Below are positions 8,367-17,733 of a stretch of DNA of 64,000 nt, piece after piece (position 1 is the stretch's first letter; the number at the start of each line of letters is the position of its first letter). The position numbers and the translations under genes are program-made. The notes under the pieces were generated by a model. The model searched no databases, was not told the origin of the DNA, and saw only the letters and a list, made by a program, of their open reading frames with translations. The DNA is from Salinirubellus salinus (GTDB lineage: Archaea > Halobacteriota > Halobacteria > Halobacteriales > Haloarculaceae), in contig NZ_CP104003.1 in assembly GCF_025231485.1 (NCBI RefSeq), forward strand, positions 2,790,001 through 2,854,000. The letters run 5' to 3'.

Positions 8367-8651
8367 ATGCGACTCTCAGACACCCGCGATAGATTCATCG
8401 GCGAGTTCAGTTTCCCGGTGCGACGGACGGAAGTGATAGAGCAACTCGGCGACGTCGCGCTGGACGCGCCGGGCGGGGAGCCAGAGACCATCGGCGAGGT
8501 GCTCGACCGGTCCGAGACGACCGTGTTCGGGTCACCCGACGAACTGTTCGACGTGCTGGTCTCGTTCCTCGGTGAGCAGTACGTCGGGCGGAAGTACTAC
8601 GACGACCGCGGCGCCAACACCGGCATCGACAGCGAGGAGGTGTCGTTCTGA
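8367..8651 (+). CDS. DUF5789-like haloarchaeal protein
   Basis: A 94-residue acidic protein beginning MRLSDTRDRF. The layout (RRTEVIEQLG, GEVLDRSETT, ELFDVLVSFLGEQYVGRK) resembles a small haloarchaea-specific family usually called DUF5789, of unknown function. The frame is open upstream to 8286, but the ATG at 8367 removes a low-complexity extension and fits the family length. Its stop overlaps the adenylate kinase ATG by one base, so the two are cotranscribed. Confidence 0.65.
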   Translation: MRLSDTRDRFIGEFSFPVRRTEVIEQLGDVALDAPGGEPETIGEVLDRSETTVFGSPDELFDVLVSFLGEQYVGRKYYDDRGANTGIDSEEVSF

Positions 8652-9229
8652 TGGCCCGGACCGTCGTCGTCACGGGCATCCCCGGTGTCGGGGCCTCCAG
8701 GGTCTGTGAACGCACCCGGAGACGGCTCGGGGACGAGTACACCCTCGTCAACGTCGGCGACGTGATGGTGGAGTCGGCGCTGGAACACGGCCTGGCGGAC
8801 ACGCGTGACGGCCTCGCGGACCTGCCGCCGCGCGACCAGCGGTTGCTCCAGCGGCGGGCCGGCGAACATGTCGCCCGCAAGTCGGCAGAGGGGCCGCTCA
8901 TCGTCAACACCCACTTGGTCGTCCACACGGACGCCGGGTTCCTGCCGGGGCTGCCGGGGGACGTTCGGATGGAGATGGACCCGTCGGTCCTCGTCGTCGT
9001 CGACGCCGAACCGGAGACGATACTGCGTCGCCGAGCGGGGACCGAACGGACCTACCCGAACGACGGCCGGTCGGTCGTCGAGTTCCACCAGCAGCTCCAG
9101 AGTGCGGCCGCGCTCACCTACTCGGCGACCGACGGCATCCCCATCCGGCACGTCGACAACGACGACGACCTCGAGGTGGCCGTCGACGACCTCGTCGCCA
9201 TCGCCGAGGAAGCCACGGCGGAGCGCTGA
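8651..9229 (+). CDS. adkA: Archaeal-type adenylate kinase
   Basis: A 192-residue kinase that interconverts ATP + AMP and two ADP. The P-loop variant GIPGVGAS at residues 9-16 and the overall length match the archaeal AdkA family rather than the bacterial enzyme. Further family features are the NVGDVM segment that follows the AMP-binding helix, INTHLVVHT, and RRRAGTERTYPN in the lid region. Translationally coupled to the upstream small gene. Cytoplasmic nucleotide homeostasis. Confidence 0.85.
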   Translation: MARTVVVTGIPGVGASRVCERTRRRLGDEYTLVNVGDVMVESALEHGLADTRDGLADLPPRDQRLLQRRAGEHVARKSAEGPLIVNTHLVVHTDAGFLPGLPGDVRMEMDPSVLVVVDAEPETILRRRAGTERTYPNDGRSVVEFHQQLQSAAALTYSATDGIPIRHVDNDDDLEVAVDDLVAIAEEATAER

Positions 9230-9309
9230 CCCAGACCGCAGACGGGTTGATGGCCCGAATCGCCCTGCAGACCGGGGCGTACCGCGGCTTTCTCGAAGTA
9301 TCATATCGG

Positions 9310-9319
9310 TTATAAAACC
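9310..9319 (+). promoter_or_regulatory. TATA box for porAB operon
   Basis: TTATAAAACC, followed by a T-run, lies about 56 nt before the ATG at 9375 in an otherwise GC-rich gap. It fits a haloarchaeal TATA box with a leader of roughly 30 nt. Confidence 0.6.
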
Positions 9320-9374
9320 TTTTTGTAGCACTCTACCCACATCGGTATCGAGTCCCACAGGGGACCTGATAGCC

Positions 9375-11273
9375 ATGACAGCCCAGGAACTCGTATGGCG
9401 TATCGCTGGCGGGTCCGGCGACGGTATCGACTCGACCAGCCAGAACTTCGCGAAGGCACTGTTACGGTCGGGGCTGGACGTGTTCACCCACCGCCACTAC
9501 CCGTCGCGGATCCGCGGTGGTCACACCTACGTCGAGGTGCGAGCCAGACCCGAACCAGTCCGGTCCCGGGGCGACGGCTACAACTTCCTGCTCGTGCTGG
9601 GCGACTCGTTCGCCCGCAACAAACGGGAGGGCACCATCTACGGTGACGAGCGGGTCAAACCCCTGACCGAGAATCTGGACGAACTCCGAGAGGGTGGCGT
9701 CGTCGTCTACGACACGGGGATGCTCGACGAGGAGCTCGTGGCGGCCACCGACCTCGAGGAACGAGCCGAGGCGAACGACTGGCACGTCTACCCGGTCGAC
9801 CTCCAGGCGATCGCCCGCGAACACGGCCGGGACGTGATGCGCAACACCGCCGGCGTGGGGGTCACGGCGGCCCTCATCGAGAAGGACCTGGACCACTTCG
9901 AGCGACTCCTGGAAGAGCGGATGAGCGGGGACGTCCTCGAGGCGAACCGGGCGGTGCTCCGGGACGCCTACGAACAGGCCGAGGCGTTCGAGTTCGGACA
10001 CGACCTCCGGGTCCCGTCGGGGGACCACGAGGAGGAACAGGCGTTGCTGTCCGGGAGCCACGCCATCGCCTACGGGGCACTCGACGAGGGCTGTCGGTTC
10101 ATCTCCGGCTACCCGATGACCCCGTGGACGGAGGTGTTCACCCTGCTGTCGAAACACCTGCCCGAGCGAGGGGGAATCGCCGAGCAGGTCGAGGACGAGA
10201 TCGCCGCCGTGGCTGCCGCCATCGGCGCCTCCCACGCCGGCGCGAAGGCGATGTCCGGCTCCTCCGGCGGCGGATTCGCCCTGATGTCCGAGGCGCTGGG
10301 GCTGGCCGAGATCACGGAGACGCCGCTGGTACTCGTCGAGTCGATGCGAGCGGGGCCGTCGACGGGCATGCCGACCAAACCCGAGCAGTCCGACCTCGAC
10401 CTCGTCCTCTACACGAGTCAGGGCGACTCGAACCGCGTGGTGTTCGCACCATCGAACACGCGGGAGGCCTACGAGCAGACCCGCGACGCGTTCGAACTGG
10501 CCTACGAGTACCACCTTCCAGCGCTGGTGATCTACGACCAGAAGCTCTCGGGGGAACTCCGGAACGTCCCGGTGTCGTTCTTCGACCAGGAGCCGTCGCC
10601 CGGCCTACCGAACACGCTCACCGAGGACGCGCTCGACGCGGAGCCGACCGACGGCCGGTTCCATCGTTACCGGCACGAGGACGAGGAGGCATCGACTGGC
10701 GTGAGCCGTCGGTCCATCCCCGGCCAACGCGGCGGCCACTACCTCGCCTCGGGGAACGAACACCACCCGACGGGGCACCTGAGCGAGGACCCCGAGAACC
10801 GGGTCGCGCAGGTGGACCGCCGGGCGGCCAAGCTCGACGCGATACGCGAGCGCGTGGACGGCGGCCCGGCGAGCCACCAGACGTACTTCGGGCCGGAGAC
10901 GGCCGAGTACGGTATCGTGACGTGGGGGAGCCAGCAGGGCACCGTCCGGGAGGCCGTCGCGCGGCTGAACGAGGAGGGCCACTCGGTCCGCGGGGTCGGC
11001 GTCAGCGACCTCGCGCCCTTCCCGGTGACGGAGATGACCGAGTTCCTCGAGAGTGTAGAGAGTGCGCTCGTCGTCGAGATGAGCGAGAGCGCGCAGTTCC
11101 GTGGGCTCGTCCAGCGGGAACTGGGTGCCTACGGCGACCGACTGGACAGCCTGCTGAAGTACAACGGGGACCCCTTCGAGCCCCGCGAGATAGCCGAGGC
11201 GTTCCGGGCGAGCGTCGAGGACCACGAGTTCGACAGTTCGACGACCACCTTCGTCCCCGCAACGAGTGACTGA
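9375..11273 (+). CDS. porA: 2-oxoacid:ferredoxin oxidoreductase alpha subunit, probably pyruvate
   Basis: A 632-residue fused gamma-alpha subunit. The N-terminal gamma-type domain starts IAGGSGDGIDSTSQNF and contains YPSRIRGGHT, typical of the haloarchaeal enzymes; the alpha domain starts near residue 225 with SGSHAIAYGALDEG, then FISGYPMTPWTE. With PorB it oxidises a 2-oxoacid with CoA to the acyl-CoA, CO2 and reduced ferredoxin. The lengths of the two subunits (632 and 311) fit pyruvate enzymes better than the shorter 2-oxoglutarate (Kor) pair; this substrate call is by length and memory, not proof. The stop is three bases before porB. Confidence 0.8.
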   Translation: MTAQELVWRIAGGSGDGIDSTSQNFAKALLRSGLDVFTHRHYPSRIRGGHTYVEVRARPEPVRSRGDGYNFLLVLGDSFARNKREGTIYGDERVKPLTENLDELREGGVVVYDTGMLDEELVAATDLEERAEANDWHVYPVDLQAIAREHGRDVMRNTAGVGVTAALIEKDLDHFERLLEERMSGDVLEANRAVLRDAYEQAEAFEFGHDLRVPSGDHEEEQALLSGSHAIAYGALDEGCRFISGYPMTPWTEVFTLLSKHLPERGGIAEQVEDEIAAVAAAIGASHAGAKAMSGSSGGGFALMSEALGLAEITETPLVLVESMRAGPSTGMPTKPEQSDLDLVLYTSQGDSNRVVFAPSNTREAYEQTRDAFELAYEYHLPALVIYDQKLSGELRNVPVSFFDQEPSPGLPNTLTEDALDAEPTDGRFHRYRHEDEEASTGVSRRSIPGQRGGHYLASGNEHHPTGHLSEDPENRVAQVDRRAAKLDAIRERVDGGPASHQTYFGPETAEYGIVTWGSQQGTVREAVARLNEEGHSVRGVGVSDLAPFPVTEMTEFLESVESALVVEMSESAQFRGLVQRELGAYGDRLDSLLKYNGDPFEPREIAEAFRASVEDHEFDSSTTTFVPATSD

Positions 11274-11275
11274 CA

Positions 11276-12211
11276 ATGAGTGTATTCACCGCCATCGACG
11301 AGGATAGAGAGCTAGACGAGGAGGACTTCACCCCCGGTATCGAACCGCAGGCGACGTGGTGTCCGGGCTGTGGCGACTTCGGCGTCCTGAAGGCGCTGAA
11401 AGGCGCCATGGTCGAACTCGGCCGTGACCCAGACGAGACGCTGCTGGTGACGGGCATCGGCTGTTCGGGCAAGCTCTCGTCGTACTTCGAGAGCTACGGC
11501 TTTCACTCCATCCACGGCCGCTCACTCCCGGTCGCCCGGGCGGCGAAGTTAGCGAACCCCGGTCTCGAGGTCGTCGCTGCCGGCGGCGACGGCGACGGCT
11601 ACGGCATCGGTGGCAACCACTTCGTCCACACCGCCCGGGAGAACCACGACATGACCTACGTCGTGTTCAACAACGAGATCTTCGGGCTGACGAAGGGCCA
11701 GACCTCGCCCACCTCGCCCAAGGGCCACAAGTCCAAGACCCAGCCCCACGGGAGCGCGAAGGACCCCATCCGGCCACTCTCGCTGTCGCTCACGGGCGGC
11801 GCCTCGTACATCGCCCGCACGGCGGCCGTCAATCCGAACCAGGCACAGGAGATACTGGTCGAAGCCATCGAACACGACGGGTTCTCACACGTCGACTTCC
11901 TCACCCAGTGTCCGACGTGGAACAAGGACGCCAAGCAGTACGTCCCGTACGTCGACATCCAGAAGAACGAGGAGTACGAGTTCGACATCACCGACCGGCG
12001 TGAAGCGGGCGAAGCGATGTACGAGGCCGAGAGCGCACTCTACGACGGGACCGTTCTGACGGGGCGGTTCTACCACGACGAGACGCGACCGTCCTACCAC
12101 GAGGAGAAACAGTCGGTCGGCGAACTCCCCGAACAACCGCTCGCGGAGCAGTACTTCGACCCGGACCGCGAGTGGGAGCGGTCGCTCGAACTGGTGGAGA
12201 ACCACACCTGA
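11276..12211 (+). CDS. porB: 2-oxoacid:ferredoxin oxidoreductase beta subunit, probably pyruvate
   Basis: A 311-residue thiamine-diphosphate subunit. The cofactor motif begins GDGDGYGIGGNH near residue 104 and ends NNEIFGLTKGQ. Cysteines in WCPGCGD, GIGCSGK and LTQCPTW are placed to hold the [4Fe-4S] cluster of the family. It is coupled to porA and together they form the cytoplasmic oxidoreductase that replaces pyruvate dehydrogenase in haloarchaea. A strong hairpin follows the stop. Confidence 0.82.
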   Translation: MSVFTAIDEDRELDEEDFTPGIEPQATWCPGCGDFGVLKALKGAMVELGRDPDETLLVTGIGCSGKLSSYFESYGFHSIHGRSLPVARAAKLANPGLEVVAAGGDGDGYGIGGNHFVHTARENHDMTYVVFNNEIFGLTKGQTSPTSPKGHKSKTQPHGSAKDPIRPLSLSLTGGASYIARTAAVNPNQAQEILVEAIEHDGFSHVDFLTQCPTWNKDAKQYVPYVDIQKNEEYEFDITDRREAGEAMYEAESALYDGTVLTGRFYHDETRPSYHEEKQSVGELPEQPLAEQYFDPDREWERSLELVENHT

Positions 12212-12230
12212 GCGCCGCGACGTGCGGTGC

Positions 12231-12278
12231 CGCCCCGGCGTCGGTCGGGCCGCCGTGGCCCGGCGGCCTCCCGGGGCG
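12231..12278. terminator. Large GC hairpin between convergent genes
   Basis: Nested perfect stems lie between porB (plus) and the RdfA-like gene (minus): CGCCCCGG at 12231-12238 with CCGGGGCG at 12271-12278, and GGCCGCC at 12248-12254 with GGCGGCC at 12262-12268. Position suggests a shared terminator or transcript-end structure for convergent genes, though no T-tract follows. Confidence 0.45.
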
Positions 12279-12338
12279 GCGTGACCAGACGGGGCGCCGT
12301 GTTACACGCATATACCTGTAACAGACTGGGTGCGCCGC

Positions 12339-12980
12339 TCAGGACAGGCCACCCTCGCCGTCGGACTTGCAGTCACAGGCCCGTTCCGTGAGGAGTTCGT
12401 CGAGTGTGTAGAACCGGCCACACGACTCGCAGGTGACGGTCACCTCGACGTAGACGTCGACTGGGCCGACGTCGAGTGCCCCGGCGTTCCGGAGCTGGTC
12501 GATACCGCGCCCCGTCACCCGGGCGGTCCGTGTCTGGAGCGACTGGAGGCGGTCCCGCCAGGCGTCCACCCGGGCGTCCGCGTCCGGGTGTGACGCCTCC
12601 TGACTCGCGTCGAGACAGTCCACCAGGTGCCGGTACACCGTCTGGTGAGAGACGAACGAAGCTTCGACCTCGTCGATCGGAACGCCCGCCTGGCGGAGGC
12701 GTTCACGCGCCTGCGTCCGACTCCCGGCGTCGACGTCCTCGGCCGTGAGGAGTCGGTAGAGGTTGGCGACCTCCCCGTCGAGGAACGTCCGGCCGGCGTC
12801 CTCGACGGCTGCCCGGAGCACGCGGCGGTTGAACTCCCCCGCGAGGTCACGGACGCTGACCTCGCCGGCCTCCCACCGCCGTCGCAGGTCGTCGTGGATG
12901 GTCTGGAACCCGTAGGCGGCCGCGATTCGGCCGAGTTTACACTCGCACGGGGCCGCCGCGTCGGTGTCGACGTCTTCCAT
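12339..12980 (-). CDS. rdfA: RdfA-like haloarchaeal regulator
   Basis: A protein of about 213 residues from ATG 12980 (frame open to 13001). It begins with a Cys motif (CECKLGRIAAAYGF), followed by SVRDLAGEFNRRVL, a stretch ending in FVSHQTVYRHL, and a C-terminal zinc-knuckle-like part with CESCGRFYT and ACDCK. This order of features is that of the haloarchaeal rod-determining factor RdfA, which in Haloferax affects cell shape. Function is inferred from family resemblance; whether this is the orthologue or a paralogue cannot be told here. Confidence 0.6.
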   Translation of the reverse strand: MEDVDTDAAAPCECKLGRIAAAYGFQTIHDDLRRRWEAGEVSVRDLAGEFNRRVLRAAVEDAGRTFLDGEVANLYRLLTAEDVDAGSRTQARERLRQAGVPIDEVEASFVSHQTVYRHLVDCLDASQEASHPDADARVDAWRDRLQSLQTRTARVTGRGIDQLRNAGALDVGPVDVYVEVTVTCESCGRFYTLDELLTERACDCKSDGEGGLS

Positions 12981-13028
12981 CGTTGCCGACCAAACGGTCA
13001 CGGTGGGTATAAACGCCCGGCGCGCCGC

Positions 13029-13481
13029 TCAGCCGCCGTCCATGACCCGGCCGGACTTGGTCTCGATGTCGAGTTTCCAGACCCGCGGGTCCTCGTGGAC
13101 GTCCACCTCCGTCAGCAGGTCCGGCCGGTAGGCGTTGTCGGCCAGCGCGGTGCGGGCCCGCTCCCAGTCGGTCGGGGTGATGCGGTCGAGCGGCCCGGTG
13201 GCGATGACGCTGCGCCACTCGGTGTCCGACGCCACGTCGTAGACGAGGAAACTCGCCTCCTCGGTCCGCTCGGCGTACGTCACCTTCTTGCCCTCCTCCG
13301 AGTGCCCGACGAGGAGGAAGTACAGCGTGTCGCGCTCGTCGTACCCGAACGAGATTGGGATGCCGTACGAGGACCCCTCGGTCGCCATCGAGAGCGTCCC
13401 GACCCCCTGTTTCTTCAGCAAGTCGACGACCGCCGACTCGGGCATCATGTGTCCCTGGAGCACACTCGATTCGTGTGACAT
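13029..13481 (-). CDS. PPOX-class flavin-binding protein
   Basis: A 150-residue split-barrel protein of the pyridoxamine 5'-phosphate oxidase-like class. YGIPISFGYDE and EEGKKVTYAERTEEASFLVY are the usual strands, and WRSVIATGPLDRI follows. Haloarchaea encode many such proteins; they bind FMN or F420 and most have no assigned substrate. Transcribed towards the RdfA-like gene with a 48-base gap. Confidence 0.8.
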   Translation of the reverse strand: MSHESSVLQGHMMPESAVVDLLKKQGVGTLSMATEGSSYGIPISFGYDERDTLYFLLVGHSEEGKKVTYAERTEEASFLVYDVASDTEWRSVIATGPLDRITPTDWERARTALADNAYRPDLLTEVDVHEDPRVWKLDIETKSGRVMDGG

Positions 13482-13742
13482 GCCAACTAGTGTGAATTTC
13501 GTGGGTAAAAGATTCGCTCACTCGATGACGAGTCTCCGGACGAGGAGAACGAGCTGCGGATCGACGGCACGAGGACAGGCAGGACGGGGTCACTCGCTCG
13601 TCGGGTTCGCGACATTATCTATCAGAAGTAGTTACGTCAAGATTGAATCGGCAATCGGTCGAGAGCGTCGTCGGTCGGAGGCCCCGGAGCCCACACGACA
13701 CGGGGGCCGACCACTGAGGAGTAGAGAGCTGTTCGGTCCGAA

Positions 13743-14279
13743 CTACGGGAGCGTCCATCCCCCCACGCGCTGTCTTCCCTCGTCGTCGCTCGTCTCGGTT
13801 TCCCCACGCTCAGCTCCGCTGTTGGCGTCTCGTGGGGGACAGTAGGTGAGACCGGCTTCCCGCAACAGGCGACGACAACTCGGCCGGGAGTACGCCACGT
13901 CGAAGGTGTCTCGGAGGAACGCCTGGAGGAGCGCCGGCGTCCACGCCGGCGCGTCGAGACCCACCTCGGTCGGTGGGTCGTGGAGGTGGCGCTCCAGTCG
14001 CTCTCGTTCTTCCTCGCCGAGACGGCGTGGTCTGCCGGGACGGTCGGCGTCGGTCGCTGCCTGCGCGACGGTGGTGCCGTCGAGCGACGCTGGCGTGAAC
14101 CGCTGGAGCCAGCTGTAGATGGTCTTCTGGGAGACCCCGTGTCGGTCGGCGAGCGTCGCTTGCGTGACGCCGTCCTTGTAGGCGATCGCGGCGAGAATCC
14201 GCTGGGCCGGTCGCTTCCCGTCGACCACGTCGAGCGCATCGTGTAACTGCTCGACCGTCACGTGCTCCAGTCGGGCCAT
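13743..14279 (-). CDS. IS630-type transposase N-terminal HTH protein, DDE part missing
   Basis: A 178-residue protein with a winged helix-turn-helix front (TLADRHGVSQKTIYSWLQRF near residues 40-59), a basic Pro/Arg linker and the WTPALLQAFLRDTFDVAY segment that ends in SRPSCRRLLREAGLTY. This is the N-terminal module of haloarchaeal IS630-like transposases. The catalytic DDE module that should follow is not in the next 260 bases in any frame, so this is an orphan fragment or a free-standing DNA-binding protein. No terminal repeats were found. Confidence 0.65.
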   Translation of the reverse strand: MARLEHVTVEQLHDALDVVDGKRPAQRILAAIAYKDGVTQATLADRHGVSQKTIYSWLQRFTPASLDGTTVAQAATDADRPGRPRRLGEEERERLERHLHDPPTEVGLDAPAWTPALLQAFLRDTFDVAYSRPSCRRLLREAGLTYCPPRDANSGAERGETETSDDEGRQRVGGWTLP

Positions 14280-14360
14280 GCCTCTACTCCGTTATTCCAG
14301 TAGTTAGTTCTGACGGCTATCGTCGGTCGGGCCCTCGACCGAGGCAGCAATCGGGGGCGG

Positions 14361-17300
14361 TCACTCGACCTCTAAGGTCTCCGCGAGGTCGCCGTCACGC
14401 GTCGCGAGCGGGACGTACGCGCCGTGGCCCGCGTCGTCGATCCAGTCGACCACGTCTCGTCGCCGGTGGTGGCGCACGTCACAGACGTCCGCGTAGCCAC
14501 AGTACCGACAGCCCGCGGTCCCCGAGTCGACGAGCGTGGGCTGGAAGCGACCCTCCGTGATACCGTCGGCGAGACGACCGAGGCGTCGGGGGGTCTCCTC
14601 CTCGACGAACCGGCGGAACGCCTCGTGCGTCTGGAACAGCGGGTAGCGCCACGTGGTCTGTGGCTTCTCGCTGTCGCTCGTCCGGGCGTAGTCGGTCAGT
14701 TCGTCCGAGCCGACCAGCCCCTTCCGGTGGTTCACGCCCGTCGGCGGCTTCACCTGGTAGTAGGCCCCACCGACCGTCTCCACGTCGTCGAGGACGCCCT
14801 CGGCGAGCAGCGCGTAGAGCGGTAACTGGAACGCCGTCCCGCCGAGCGTGTCGGTCTCGCTGGGCGTGCCACCGGTCTTGTAGTCCCGGACGACGAGTTC
14901 GGTGGGCTGGGTCCCGGGAACGGCGTCGATGCGGTCGACCATCCCGTGGATGGGGACCTCGCCGACGGCTGTCTGGATCCGGACGGGGTCGCGCTGGAGT
15001 GGCTCGCGGTCGTCGTAGGGCGAGTCGCCCACGCGGGCCTCGAACCACGCGGGCCGTGGGGTCGCCTTCGAGACCTCGTCGAACTCGTGGTCGAGGAAGC
15101 GGACGAGGAGGCCACGCTCGGGCGACCCGAAGCCGTCCTCGCCGTGGTAGGGGTTCTCCGCGGGGTCGTCGAGCCCGGCGAACACGCCGACGAGCCACTC
15201 GCGCTGGAACGCGGTCGGGTCGGCGTCGAACCGCTCGTCGAGGGTCTCGAGCGCCACGTCGAGCAGGTGTCCCTCGCGGGCCCGGTCCCCGACGAGCGCG
15301 ACCGGGTCGCCGGGGACGCCCTGCAGGCCGACGTAGTAGCGTTCGAGCACGTCGTGGACGAACCCACCTCTGGCGCGGGCGTCGGGTTCGAGGCCGACCT
15401 CGTCCGGGTCCTCGATACCGAGGACGCGCCTGACGTAGTACTCGAACCCGCACGTCGCGTACGTCTCCAGTCGGCTCGCGCTGTACGGCTCGCGCTCGTC
15501 GGTGCCGTGGAGCGCGGCGACCGTCTCGGCCGAGAGCTGGCCGTCGTACGCGGTGAGGGCGGGGCTCGCTCGGGCCGCGGCACAGGCGACACCCTGCTGG
15601 GTGCGGCGCCGTCGTAGCTCGTCGAACGCACCCATCTCGGCCGCACGGTCCACGTCCGGTGTGTACTCCTCGACAGTCTCGTGGGCGAATCGGCGGGCGA
15701 GCGAGCGCTGGACGTCCTCGCGCGAGCCCGGTCTGGTGTCGGTGTGGTCGACAGGCTCGAACGCGAGGTCGGTCACCCGCCGGAGTTCGGTGACGACGTC
15801 GGCCTCAACGTACGGGTCGCCCGAGAGGTCGCGTTCGGGGACCGAGAGCGTGAGTGAGGCGTCACTCGCCAGCAGGAGCCCGACGTGGTAGCGCGCTCGC
15901 TGCTGCGTGTCGGCCTGCTCGAAGTCCGGGTGGGCCTCGTTGATTGGGCGGGTGAACGCGAGTCGCTCGGCGTTCTTCGGGAAGTGCCCGGCCGTCAGCC
16001 CGAGCAGATACGTGTGGTCGAACTCGTGGGCTGCGGCCTCGTCCAGCCCGCAGACGACGACGTGGTCCTCGCGAGTGTCGTCGGCTTCGAGCGTGAGGCC
16101 GGCGAGCGCCCGGTCCAGCCGGTCGACCGCGTCGCCACGGTCGAGGTCGGCGTGGCCGTCCGTGGCCGCGAGCGTCTCTAAGGTTCGGTCGAGCCGCTTC
16201 CTCGCGTCGCGCTCGGTCTTCGCTCGCGGAGTTCGCGGGAGATCGTCGATGCGGTCGGGGACGCCGAGCCGTTCGAGCAGTGCGTCGATCCGCTCCGAGA
16301 GGTCGGCTAGTGAGGTCTCGCGGAGTCGCTGGGCGTCGGTGACGAACGAGCGAACAGCCGCCGCGAGCGGCCCGTCGAGGTGGTGGTGGGCGGTCGTGAG
16401 TCTGGGCGAGCGGAGCCGAGCGCCGACGCGGCCCAGTTCCGCGACGGCACCCTCCGGGAGGTCCGGGTCGACGAGCGGGTTCGAGTAGAGCGCCGTCACC
16501 GTCTCCAGCGTCGGGTCCTCGCGGGAGAGCGACGAGAGCGACGCCAGCACCTCGCCGAGTGCCGTCTCGCCGAACGACCGCTCCACCGCGAGCGTGGCTG
16601 GAACGTCGTACTGTTCGAGCGTCTCCACGAGGCGCTCGCGGTACGCACCCGGGGCGGTGAGGACGACACCCAGCCGTTCCGGTGGGGTGCCGTCGGCGAT
16701 ACGCTCGCGCAGATCACGAGCGACGTGGCGGAGTTCACCCGGGACCGTTTCCGGTCGAACGAGGTCGATGCCGTCGACCGGGCCGTCCGTCTCGGCGACG
16801 CCTGTCGGCCGGTAGAGCGAGCGGGCCGCGGCGAGTCGGCCGGAGGGCTCGGTGTCGACGGACTCGTACTCGAAGCCCATCTCGCGGTACGCCGAGAGCG
16901 CGCGTTCGGCACCACGGTCGATACCGACTGCGTCCTCGTCGGGTGTCATCTGCGGGACGAGCGCCACGGTCGGCCACGTGTCCGCGAGGCGCTCGACCAG
17001 TCGCTTTTCGAGCGGCGAGAACAGCGAGAAGCCACCGAGGACGACCGCGTCGACGCTGGGGAGGAGTGAGTCGAGTGGGGTGTCGGTCTCGACGACCCGG
17101 TGGTAGCGCTCGGCGCGAAACGTCTCGGCCGCGTGGTCGGCGAGTACCGTCTCGCGGGCGTCGGCGAACGTCTCGGCGACGGCCGTGGCCGTCTCGGCCT
17201 GCAGGTCGAGCCCCTCGGCTTCCAGTCGAGCGCGGACCGCCTCGGGCGAGAGCAGGTCGGCGAACTCGAACAGCGAGAGGAGGTCCTCGACCTGTGCGCA

Positions 17301-17651
17301 GAGCCCACTGGCGGCGAGATCGGCGGAGTGGAGGGGGTTGGAGGGGTCGTCGAGTTCCTCGACGGCGAGTTCGACGAGTCGGTCCCGGAGCGGCTGGTCG
17401 ACGTGCGTGGCCCGGCCGACGTAGCGCTCGCGTTCGTGGCAGTCGCCGACGACGGAGTCGAAGCTCTCGACGCTGAGTGCGGCAGACGGGCCGTACGCTC
17501 GCCAGCGGTCGCGAGTCCGGCGCTCGGCGTGGGCCGAGCGGGCGAGATAGAGGAGGCTACTGGGCGTGTCGCCGACCGTCGAGGAGAGGGTGTCGAACGC
17601 CGCCCGTTCGAGGAGCGCGTGACTCGGGCCGGCGAGCGTGCGGCGTGTCAT
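14361..17651 (-). CDS. AddB-like PD-(D/E)XK nuclease with Fe-S cluster
   Basis: A 1096-residue protein from ATG 17651 (GTG at 17660 also possible). The first two thirds have the UvrD-like helicase layout without an evident Walker A, as in AddB or RecC-type scaffolds. The C-terminal third is a RecB-type nuclease: FVHDVLE supplies the His region, RDYKTG the catalytic Asp923-x-Lys925 pair. One Cys in YATCGFEYY and three in CRYCGYADVC (about 1048, 1051, 1057) form the iron-sulphur cluster typical of AddB nucleases. It probably works in double-strand-break end processing, but a helicase partner is not adjacent. It diverges from an HNH nuclease gene. Confidence 0.75.
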   Translation of the reverse strand: MTRRTLAGPSHALLERAAFDTLSSTVGDTPSSLLYLARSAHAERRTRDRWRAYGPSAALSVESFDSVVGDCHERERYVGRATHVDQPLRDRLVELAVEELDDPSNPLHSADLAASGLCAQVEDLLSLFEFADLLSPEAVRARLEAEGLDLQAETATAVAETFADARETVLADHAAETFRAERYHRVVETDTPLDSLLPSVDAVVLGGFSLFSPLEKRLVERLADTWPTVALVPQMTPDEDAVGIDRGAERALSAYREMGFEYESVDTEPSGRLAAARSLYRPTGVAETDGPVDGIDLVRPETVPGELRHVARDLRERIADGTPPERLGVVLTAPGAYRERLVETLEQYDVPATLAVERSFGETALGEVLASLSSLSREDPTLETVTALYSNPLVDPDLPEGAVAELGRVGARLRSPRLTTAHHHLDGPLAAAVRSFVTDAQRLRETSLADLSERIDALLERLGVPDRIDDLPRTPRAKTERDARKRLDRTLETLAATDGHADLDRGDAVDRLDRALAGLTLEADDTREDHVVVCGLDEAAAHEFDHTYLLGLTAGHFPKNAERLAFTRPINEAHPDFEQADTQQRARYHVGLLLASDASLTLSVPERDLSGDPYVEADVVTELRRVTDLAFEPVDHTDTRPGSREDVQRSLARRFAHETVEEYTPDVDRAAEMGAFDELRRRRTQQGVACAAARASPALTAYDGQLSAETVAALHGTDEREPYSASRLETYATCGFEYYVRRVLGIEDPDEVGLEPDARARGGFVHDVLERYYVGLQGVPGDPVALVGDRAREGHLLDVALETLDERFDADPTAFQREWLVGVFAGLDDPAENPYHGEDGFGSPERGLLVRFLDHEFDEVSKATPRPAWFEARVGDSPYDDREPLQRDPVRIQTAVGEVPIHGMVDRIDAVPGTQPTELVVRDYKTGGTPSETDTLGGTAFQLPLYALLAEGVLDDVETVGGAYYQVKPPTGVNHRKGLVGSDELTDYARTSDSEKPQTTWRYPLFQTHEAFRRFVEEETPRRLGRLADGITEGRFQPTLVDSGTAGCRYCGYADVCDVRHHRRRDVVDWIDDAGHGAYVPLATRDGDLAETLEVE

Positions 17652-17733
17652 CGGATACACGTAGCTGAGAGGCAGGGATCATCAACGTTCGTCCGAGGGG
17701 GAACGTTTTGATATCCCGTACCAACACGCTGGT

